Shown: piece by piece, positions 9,119-15,330 of the stretch
Position numbering within the stretch: position 1 is the first letter of the stretch
How the letters are laid out: the number at the start of each line of letters is the position of its first letter
Source: Nostoc sp. CHAB 5834
Lineage (GTDB): Bacteria > Cyanobacteriota > Cyanobacteriia > Cyanobacteriales > Nostocaceae
NCBI GenBank assembly: GCA_020829485.1
Contig: JAIVFU010000079.1
Coordinates: 1 to 29,967, forward strand
DNA: 29,967 bases
Reading direction: 5' to 3'
Made by a program: the position numbers and the translations under genes
Notes under the pieces: model-generated
What the model saw: the letters and a program-made list of their open reading frames with translations, nothing else
What the model was told of the DNA's origin: nothing
Database searches by the model: none

Positions 9119-10078
9119 TTATTGAGGGGAAATTGATTTGCGCGATCGCAAAAACTCTTGCACTTCTTCTTCTTGTCCCAGTGGAGAGCCTCCTTCAAGA
9201 TAAGTCTCAAAGGCTCGTTCAGCTTCAGTTAAGATTTCTTTTTCAACCATTGCCCTAAGCGCCTGACCCAGGTAATAATGTGCTGTTACATTATTTGGAT
9301 CTTGTTGAGTAGCAAGACGGAGTTGACTGACAGCATAAGATAAATTTCCTAAATGTTCATGACAACTGAAGTGAATTACTACATTGTCAATGAATTTAAC
9401 TTGGTTCTGAAGCTCGTTAAACTTTTTTAAGATGTTTTCATAAGTTGCCTCAGCATCAGCAAGCATTGTGGTATTGAAGTTATATTGATTCGACAAAACA
9501 TCATTTAAAATTTGAATGTCGTTCACACAACCCCGCAAAGAGGGTATTTTACTACCAGGATTATAATCATTAATTCCAATCAATAGAGCGTAACGTTTAC
9601 CAATTCCTGGTTGCAACCATGAAACTAACTTACTAACCCAAGCAGCTTTATCATCATCAGGTTGCTGAGTTAAAAATAACTCAAGTGCAGGTATTGCTTT
9701 ATTCGGTTCACTTTGCTTCATATAGGCTATGCCCATATAATAAGCTGCATCAGGGACATTAGCCTTTGTGGCTTTCTCAAACTCCTGAATTGCCTTTACC
9801 AAATTCCCAGATGCCATCCAGGTCAAACCCAGTTGCAGATAAATTTCTGGAAATCTGTTTCCAGTAATACGAGATAATTGAAGTGCTTCTTGCAGATGTT
9901 TACTGGCAGACTCAAAGCAACTTGGATCGTCGAGCTTCATTCCCAATTGGTAGAGTTGACAGCCGATTTCATAATGCTCATGAGCAGAAATTCCAGCTGT
10001 GATCGCAATAGGTAGATTACGGTCGAAGGAGTTGCTACCAATGCAAGGATGTTGCTGGTTTTCTGTAGCTTTTTGCAC
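9119..10078 (-). CDS. TPR protein with a truncated caspase domain; downstream half of a split gene
   Basis: TPR-like helices occupy residues 30-150. A caspase domain begins at KRYALLIGINDY (161-172) and reaches the position of the catalytic His (VIHFSCHEH, about 235-242). It then jumps directly to TPR sequence (LGNLSYAVSQLRLATQQDPN). The whole part of the domain that should carry the catalytic Cys is missing, so this second caspase unit is dead. The GTG at 10078 is unlikely to be the original start: its first residues, VQKATENQQHP, read as the direct continuation of ...EYVRDK at the end of the caspase gene at 10215. A 139-bp insertion separates them. The parent therefore ran caspase-TPR-caspase remnant-TPR. 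Whether the second half is still translated is unknown. The lipase gene follows 14 bases downstream. Confidence 0.75.
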   Translation of the reverse strand: MQKATENQQHPCIGSNSFDRNLPIAITAGISAHEHYEIGCQLYQLGMKLDDPSCFESASKHLQEALQLSRITGNRFPEIYLQLGLTWMASGNLVKAIQEFEKATKANVPDAAYYMGIAYMKQSEPNKAIPALELFLTQQPDDDKAAWVSKLVSWLQPGIGKRYALLIGINDYNPGSKIPSLRGCVNDIQILNDVLSNQYNFNTTMLADAEATYENILKKFNELQNQVKFIDNVVIHFSCHEHLGNLSYAVSQLRLATQQDPNNVTAHYYLGQALRAMVEKEILTEAERAFETYLEGGSPLGQEEEVQEFLRSRKSISPQ

Positions 10079-10217
10079 GTTAAGTAAGTCGGTGAGAATA
10101 AATCAAACTAGATTAAGTAATGTAAAAAATCTTGAAACTATTTCGTAGTGAGAACTTTAGTCTTATTATGAGGACTAAAGTCCTCACTACAAACCTTGAA
10201 TTATTCACGCCGCTCTA
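10079..10217. mobile_element. 139-bp MITE-like insertion splitting a caspase-TPR gene
   Basis: The segment lies exactly between two halves of one reading frame (EYVRDK / VQKATENQQHP). Its left end is TAAGTAAGTCGG (10081-10092), the same as the outer tip of the 123-bp element at both window ends. Its right end (reverse complement GCGGCGTGAATAATTCAAGG) resembles the left end loosely (GTCGGTGAGAATAAATCAA), which suggests imperfect terminal inverted repeats. It carries a near-perfect central inverted repeat (10145-10162 with 10173-10190, one mismatch). There is no coding capacity. It looks like a non-autonomous relative of the terminal element. A TAA target duplication is possible but ambiguous. 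Confidence 0.75.
10145..10190. repeat. 18-bp inverted repeat inside the MITE-like insertion
   Basis: GTAGTGAGAACTTTAGTC (10145-10162) pairs with GACTAAAGTCCTCACTAC (10173-10190) with one mismatch and a 10-base loop. It would form a strong hairpin in RNA and could stop transcription or ribosomes between the two gene halves. Confidence 0.8.
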
Positions 10218-11003
10218 CTTATCACGCACATACTCAAACAGTTCACCCACTGTCACAATTCCATTTCGGGGCTTATAATCTGCTGCTCCCCGCATTCCCT
10301 CTAACAGATAGTGGGTGAATACACCATGACCTCCTCCCCACTTTTTATCCTCGAAAGAAACTTCATTCGCTTCTGCTGAAGTCAGTAAAGCTACACCGCC
10401 CCTTGATGTTCCTACCTCTTGCAGGTAGCGGTTTACTACTCCTGAGTTGTTCTCTGCACTTCTGCGGCCAATTCCTCCACCGATTGCCGCACTGTGACAA
10501 GTATCCGCAATGATGATCACTCGCTCTGCTAACAAGTTCTCTTTTAAAGATAGGTCAACCTCTCGCATCGGGAGTGCCGTTCCAGAAATGTCTCTAGGAT
10601 CAGTATCGTGGGTTAGCAAGTAAACAATATTGGGGCGATCGATATCTGGTGCGCCATGAGAAGCAAAATAGATCAAGACGATATCTTCACGCGCAGGCTT
10701 CTTCAAGAAACTGCGTAACGCTCGTGTGATGTTAGCAGTGGTTGCATCCTCATTAATTAACTTGACAATGTGACTTGCTTCAAAGCCACCACCAGAAGGT
10801 GTTTGCAGTAGGTTTGCGAGTTCTTCTGCATCGCGATCGGCATACTTAAGATTCAGGCTCTCATGTTTGTACTTGGAGATGCCAACTATGATCGCCCAGC
10901 GATCGACATAAGTTGCATAAGAAGTGGGAATTGCTACTCCTAAACCCCGATTTTGAGAGTCTTCAGATGAATTTGTATTATTCTCGATAACATTTTCATT
11001 CAT
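10215..11003 (-). CDS. Caspase-family (C14) protease; upstream half of a gene split by a MITE
   Basis: This is a complete caspase core. The fold starts at RWAIIVGISKY, the catalytic His lies in IYFASHGA, and the catalytic Cys lies in IADTCHSA, followed by the typical GVFTHYLLEGMRGAAD end. The open frame extends to a TTG at 11051, but an ATG at 11003 (MNENVIENNTNSSED) is the likelier start. The frame ends at a TAG supplied by the first bases of the 139-bp insertion, right after LFEYVRDK. The lost continuation is the TPR region encoded from 10078. The protease domain could still be active by itself, without its TPR control region. Just upstream lie remnants of another caspase tail and a peptidase. 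Confidence 0.88.
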   Translation of the reverse strand: MNENVIENNTNSSEDSQNRGLGVAIPTSYATYVDRWAIIVGISKYKHESLNLKYADRDAEELANLLQTPSGGGFEASHIVKLINEDATTANITRALRSFLKKPAREDIVLIYFASHGAPDIDRPNIVYLLTHDTDPRDISGTALPMREVDLSLKENLLAERVIIIADTCHSAAIGGGIGRRSAENNSGVVNRYLQEVGTSRGGVALLTSAEANEVSFEDKKWGGGHGVFTHYLLEGMRGAADYKPRNGIVTVGELFEYVRDK

Positions 11004-11120
11004 TTTCTGATCAAATTTTTTACAACTGTTTGATATAAAAGTATCCAGCAAGAATCAGAGGAGCTAAGATTAGCCCATTATCCTTGCGGGAATCAGTAAC
11101 AGCGTTGAGATACCGTTTGA

Positions 11121-11523
11121 TTATTTGGTGACGGTCAAGCTTATCTGTGTTGTTGTCCACTCGCGGCTGGGAGATGCGGCTACAGATAACTTTCTGGTAG
11201 GCAGTTGCTCCTGATCAATTGCCGCCAAGAGAACATCTAGATCTAGCGGATTCGCGGAGCGGGTTAATCCTTTAGCTTTAGGCTGTTCATCAAGTGAAGG
11301 TAGTTCTAGCCAACGGAAGTTTGCTTGGTCAACGGTAGCAAAGGCTTTCACAGTATCTTCACCTGCCGAACCTGCTGGAATTGCTACAACCTCTTTTTTA
11401 CCTGCATAAATGGTAACAAATTCTTCTATTCCACCTGGGTAAATTTGCTGAACTGACCAATCAGAAGCAAGATCTAGAACAGCAACATTGAGGTCTTGCG
11501 AAGAAGTATTATGAATTGACAGG
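11121..11523 (-). pseudogene. Remnant of the C-terminal domain of a caspase-type protein
   Basis: From about 11523 a minus-strand frame reads LSIHNTSSQDLNVAVLDLAS and continues through a beta-rich domain with FKAFATVD-like and FRWLELPSLDEQ sequence to SPSREWTTTQISL near the end. As I recall, sequences of this kind form the C-terminal domain of cyanobacterial caspase-family proteins, where they follow the protease. There is no start codon of its own: upstream the frame overlaps a peptidase gene in another frame, and that overlap is shadow sequence. It is therefore a 3' fragment left by a deletion that joined two genes. The function is lost or unknown. Confidence 0.55.
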
Positions 11524-11964
11524 ATCAAGTGCCAAGCCACTCTGATGATTACTTGTACCAGGTGCAGCAACAGGATTGCTATTACTGGCTCTCCAGTTAA
11601 ACAGCAACATTTGCTGAGCAAGAGTTCGATAGGCTGAATTAACTTTAAGTGTAACCCCACGTCTTTCAATAGCTCTTTGCAGTGCCTGTTTAGCTGCGGG
11701 CGGCACAAAAGGATATGCTGCATCTCCCAACTCGACATCTAGATCGTCAAAACTGACTAAAGCATCTGGGACGATGAGATTGATTTGATAGATTAATTGC
11801 TGAGATAACCCATTGACGATGGAAGTATTCCCTCTAGGAGCAACTTTGAGCAAACCATTAAAACTTACTCTCGGCGCACTTTCCTCAAATTCGTGAATTT
11901 CCAGACAAGGTTCAATAACCAAGTCATCCGGTTGGTAAGATGTATCGCTAATTGAGTCGCTCAT
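11509..11964 (-). pseudogene. M15/VanY-type peptidoglycan peptidase, C-terminally truncated
   Basis: The ATG at 11964 has a GAGGTG ribosome site and is preferred over the upstream in-frame start at 12003. The protein has an N-terminal region of about 80 residues, then a VanY/M15-like domain: VNSAYRTLAQQ and SNHQSGLALD, the latter carrying the first zinc His and Asp (SxHxxGxAxD). The domain breaks off four residues later, and the sequence passes out of frame into the caspase-tail remnant. The second catalytic half, with the other zinc His, is missing, so a peptidase activity is not expected. The parent probably acted as a D-Ala-D-Ala carboxypeptidase or L,D-endopeptidase on cell wall. It sits next to a lysozyme gene with a related cell-wall theme. 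Confidence 0.7.
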
Positions 11965-12002
11965 TTTCACCTCTTCATTTATATAGAAAAGTAAACAATC
12001 CA

Positions 12003-12190
12003 CAAGCCCAGAATTTTTCGAGTTTCAATACTGGTAATTCCATCCTGAAACCCGCCCATTGCTGAAACTGCCTCACTGCCTTGTTCATATTTTTGCCTAA
12101 AAATCCATCGGGTTTAATATCAATCCCAACTGTTTCAAGACTTTTTGAACCTGACGAATATCTCCAATTGAAACTTTGACAGCATCATCT
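12003..12190 (-). pseudogene. Degenerate peptidoglycan-binding domain (PG_binding_1), frameshifted twice
   Basis: Read on the minus strand, three frames in succession give one recognisable domain: VSIGDIRQVQKVLKQL, then GIDIKPDGFLGKNMNKAVRQ and FQQWAGF, then QDGITSIETRKILGLW. Two indels therefore break it. It resembles the intact C-terminal domain of the lysozyme gene upstream and may be left from a duplicated copy or from the peptidase that follows. I see no start codon and nothing else between 12190 and 12333 except AT-rich sequence. Confidence 0.65.
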
Positions 12191-12333
12191 ACGAATAACT
12201 TAATATTCTTCTAAATTCTTTCGTAGTCAGTTTCTACTTGCACTTGGTTAATTGTCTTGTTATAAAAAACCTTGTGCAATATAAAGAGTTTGAAGATATT
12301 ATTTGTAGTTGAATTTTTTCAAAGTCCATTAGT

Positions 12334-13203
12334 TCATAAACCTAGAGCTTGTAAAGTTTTTGAACCTGCGTCACCATCCACTGTCAACCCTTTATTTTTT
12401 TGAAATTGCTTGACTGCTACATCTGTGTCATTTCCAAAATAACCATCAACTTCAACACTAAAACCAGCTTTGACTAAGGCTTTCTGAAGTTTGACAACAT
12501 CATCCCCTTGAATGAGAGATTGACCGGGTGCAGCCAAACGCAGCACTTTTTGTGGCTCCCAAGCTTTAGCCCATTCCCAAGGCTCGCTCAAAAATAAGGA
12601 GCGTTCAGATCTCCTGCGGCGTGATAGACCTAGCAATGCTTGACCACCAGCTTTGTCCCATACCAAAAACTGGTCTGCTGCTTCTTGGTACTTACTTTGA
12701 TTCAATAGCTTCAAAAGTGTTGAGTCAAACAAAGCACGAGCACCTACGTTGTAGCTAAAACACACCAAGGCTGAATGTTGATTGTCATTTATTTGCACTT
12801 TGACAGCATTGGCTACCGCAGCTTCAAATTTACTCAATTCTTTTTTCAGCATTTCCTCAGCTTGTGCCTTGGTAATCTTCATGCCTTCATAGACACCTTC
12901 TGTAGCTCCCCAACCTATAGTCCAAACATCAACTGGGTCTTGGTATGCTTCTAAATACAATCCTTCAAATGATTGCAGTAACCTCAATCCCTCTGCGTTA
13001 ATTGTTTTTACTGGCGATCGCGGTTCTGGTAGACCTCGTGGAACTGCATCGTCCGGTGTAACTGTAAAAGTCTCTGCTTGAGTGAACTGCAAAGCTTCAA
13101 TCAGCAAGTCCACTTGTCCTTTAGTTTCTGTTACTTTGACGAGGGTCTCGTCTTCCAGTTCTGACAAAGTACCATCTTGAAAGATTTGTAGTCGTTTAAT
13201 CAT
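12334..13203 (-). CDS. GH24 (T4-type) lysozyme with C-terminal peptidoglycan-binding domain
   Basis: This is a 289-residue endolysin-like enzyme that should cleave the glycan backbone of peptidoglycan. After about 65 unrecognised residues comes a GH24 domain. Glu80 (SFEG), Asp89 (AYQDP) and Thr95 (WTIGWG) keep the T4 lysozyme Glu-9-Asp-6-Thr spacing, so the active site looks intact. The domain runs to about residue 210. Residues 225-289 form a PG_binding_1 domain (GDDVVKLQKALVKAGF, DGYFGNDTDVAVKQFQ). There is no signal peptide, so it needs a holin, lysis or another route to reach the wall. No neighbouring phage structural genes are visible. It opens the minus-strand island and is followed by remnants of other cell-wall genes. 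There is no strong ribosome site before the ATG. Confidence 0.9.
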   Translation of the reverse strand: MIKRLQIFQDGTLSELEDETLVKVTETKGQVDLLIEALQFTQAETFTVTPDDAVPRGLPEPRSPVKTINAEGLRLLQSFEGLYLEAYQDPVDVWTIGWGATEGVYEGMKITKAQAEEMLKKELSKFEAAVANAVKVQINDNQHSALVCFSYNVGARALFDSTLLKLLNQSKYQEAADQFLVWDKAGGQALLGLSRRRRSERSLFLSEPWEWAKAWEPQKVLRLAAPGQSLIQGDDVVKLQKALVKAGFSVEVDGYFGNDTDVAVKQFQKNKGLTVDGDAGSKTLQALGL

Positions 13204-13515
13204 GTAAATATTTCTAGCTTTTGATTGGGTAATATACTGATATAACTAGACTCTGCTATTTAGTAACACACTGTATTAAAGTATTATTTCGGATTTTTAT
13301 AAAAAAATATATTAATAAATCTAACGAAATATGTTTAACTTTTTTAAGTATATTTACTGACATCTAAGTTAATTTACATCCCACATTCCGCAGATATTCA
13401 AGAAAATTTAGGAATTAAAAATTCCAAGAGAGAAAAGCCTGAAAAGATTGCCTAGCAAAGTTTTCAGGCTTTTGTTTAGTAAAATAATCTAGTCAAGAAA
13501 AGAAAGGAAAAAACC
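13204..13515. other. AT-rich intergenic region between the island and an IS1634-type remnant
   Basis: No gene is visible in this 312-base stretch. It is very AT-rich up to about 13370 and probably holds the divergent promoter of the lysozyme gene. The sequence from about 13380 (ATCCCACATTCCGCAG) may be the left end of the IS1634-type element that follows, but its partner end has been lost so this cannot be confirmed here. Confidence 0.5.
13433..13473 (+). terminator. Perfect 13-bp stem-loop ahead of the transposase gene
   Basis: AAAAGCCTGAAAA (13433-13445) pairs with TTTTCAGGCTTTT (13461-13473) around a 15-base loop. It resembles a terminator that would block read-in transcription toward the transposase, as is common at the ends of insertion sequences. 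Confidence 0.6.
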
Positions 13516-14304
13516 ATGAAAGAATCAAAAGAAGTCATGCAAATCCTAAATATAGACCATTTAGGAATAGTAGCAGGAATAATAGACGAGATGGAATTAG
13601 TAGAAGAAGTGAATAAAATGGTGGGAATAAAAACAAAAGAAATTCTCACACCAGGACAAGTAATGAAAGCGATGATATTGAATGGATTAGGGTTTTTGAG
13701 CGCCCCATTATATCTATTTGACGAATATTTTGTAGGAAAAGCGACAGAACATCTAATAGGAAAAGGAGTATTGGCATCACATTTAAATGATGACAAACTA
13801 GGAAGAGAGCTAGACAAATATTATCAAATAGGAACAACCAAAATATTTACAGCAGTAGCGATAAAAGCAGCGTATAAATTCCAAGTAGAAATGGATATGA
13901 TTCATTTGGATGGAACATCAATGAGTGTAGAAGGAGAGTACAAAAAAGAAATCAAAGAAATAGAGAAAACAAAACAAGAAACAGAAGAGAATAAATTAGA
14001 AATAGAACCGGAGATGAAAGCAATAGAAATAGTTCATGGATACTCAAGAGATAAAAGACCAGACCTGAAACAATTTATCGTAGACATGATAGTAACAGGA
14101 GATGGAGATATCCCATTATATTTAAAAGTAGATTCAGGAAATGTAGATGATAAAAGTGTATTTGTTGAAAGATTAAAAGAATTTAAAAACCAATGGACAT
14201 TTGAGGGAATATGTGTAGCGGATAGTGCCTTGTATACAGCAGATAACTTAGCAGCGATGAAAGAATTAAAATGGATAACAAGAGTACCACTAAGTATCAA
14301 AGTA
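13516..14304 (+). pseudogene. IS1634-type transposase, 3' end cut by an IS66-type element
   Basis: The start MKESKEVMQILNIDHLGIVA and the DUF4277-like N-terminus (GIIDEMELVEEVNKM, LTPGQVMKAMILNGLGF) match IS1634-family transposases. The first two catalytic aspartates are plausible in IHLDGTSM and CVADSALYT. The frame runs to about LKWITRVPLSIK and then enters foreign sequence (GTAAGGATTCAGG), stopping after nine codons. The C-terminal third, with the catalytic Glu, is missing, so it is inactive. A ribosome site (AAGGAAAA) precedes the ATG. Codon use is strongly A-rich compared with the neighbouring island genes. Confidence 0.75.
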
Positions 14305-14992
14305 AGGATTCAGGTTAAGGGGTATTGACAAGTGTGACATCTGAGGCGGACTATCACAATTATGGAAAAAGACCTGCCTCTGAAACTAGAGCGTGAGACC
14401 CTTCTCCAGTTGGCTCCGGAACAACTGGTGGATATCATTGTCGAGCAGGCGATCGCCACAGAGAAACTAAACTCCAGAATTTTAAAACTAGAACAAGAAC
14501 TAGAGAAACTCAAGGTCAGTAGAGATTTAGATAGTAAAATATCATCGAAACCACCATCGGGCGATATCCTCAAAAAATCAGAAAAGAAACAAGAGGAAAA
14601 TAATCAAGAGGATGAAACTCCAAAACGGAAGCCAGGAGGACAACCAGGACATCCAGGTAAAACTCGCAAAGGATTTGGAAGGATAGATCGGTTTGAAATT
14701 TTACGTCCACAGTTTTGTGAGTGTTGTGGGATGGCTGGTTTTTCACTCGAACCGATAAAAGTTGAAATATAACAAGTTGCACAGTTAGTAGAACGTCCAA
14801 TAGAAATAGTTGAATATCATCGTCATACTTGTGTTTGCCGGCAATGTGGAAACGAAAAAACAGCAGACTGGTCACCAGATATAGTCCCAGGACAAGATAT
14901 GGGGATAAGACTTCAAGCATTTTTAGGGTGGATAAATAATTACGGGCATTTGCCTTATGAAAAACAACAAGAACTTTTGTGGGAACTGGGCC
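14302..14992 (+). mobile_element. Left part of an IS66-type element inserted in the IS1634-type gene
   Basis: The boundary near 14302 begins GTAAGGATTCAGG; GTAAG-type tips are usual for IS66 elements. The element continues to about 14990 and is then cut at the join to a minus-strand ABC-transporter fragment. The right end, and any target duplication, is lost. Confidence 0.65.
14362..14992 (+). pseudogene. tnpC: IS66-type transposase (TnpC), nonsense codon and truncated
   Basis: The first 136 residues have the IS66 layout: an N-terminal leucine-rich coiled coil (EKLNSRILKLEQELEKLK), the SSKPPSGD motif and the GGQPGHPG motif, then FCECCG. A TAA at 14770-14772 ends the frame, but the same frame continues beyond it with good family sequence: VAQLVERPIEIVEYHRHTC, the zinc-binding CRQCG, and GWINNYGHLPYEKQQELL. 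A single CAA-to-TAA change would explain the stop. The sequence then ends near 14990 at a junction, before the catalytic DDE domain. It is inactive. Confidence 0.82.
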
Positions 14993-15172
14993 AATCGCAC
15001 CTCTAAAACTAAAATGCGATCGCCTTTCCAGTTCGGTCAAATACTGTTGATGCCCTCGACCAAAGGTTTTGACCAAATGTATGGCTGAAATGGTTTCATA
15101 GGAACTTTGAGCAATGCAGGTGCTTAAGCGAAAACTCCTTCTAAATGCGCCCAGTGTAGTGGTGCAAAGCAC
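14990..15172 (-). pseudogene. Fragment of an ABC-transporter membrane domain
   Basis: On the minus strand, RRSFRLSTCIAQSSYETISA, IHLVKTFGRGHQQYLTELER and RSHFSFRGAIG resemble the intracellular part of an ABC exporter membrane domain (compare the family pattern of E-x-SxIxLVKxFGxE). About 60 residues remain. Neither the ATPase nor the rest of the membrane domain is present. The 3' side is cut at the IS66 junction near 14990; the 5' side fades near 15200. No gene is seen from 15200 to 15330. Confidence 0.5.
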
Positions 15173-15330
15173 TTACTGGCAACAGCGCCTGCGCGATCGC
15201 ACTCCAGGAGATATTGCCCACAACGACAAATAGAACAAAGAGATAACTACAGCATCAATTATTGCATACAACTGCTATTGCCCATCATGCTTATACCTGT
15301 AGAAGGAATGTTATGGCTATTCCCCAACAG

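Noticed and set aside
11524..11738. N-terminal part of the frame that ends at 11121
   Set aside because: It is a shadow of the M15 peptidase frame; family-like sequence begins only at about 11523.
14570..15172. A 200-residue minus-strand open frame across the IS66 remnant
   Set aside because: Only its first 60 residues or so (14990-15172) look like a real gene fragment. The rest is antisense to the IS66 transposase frame, which has clear family motifs.
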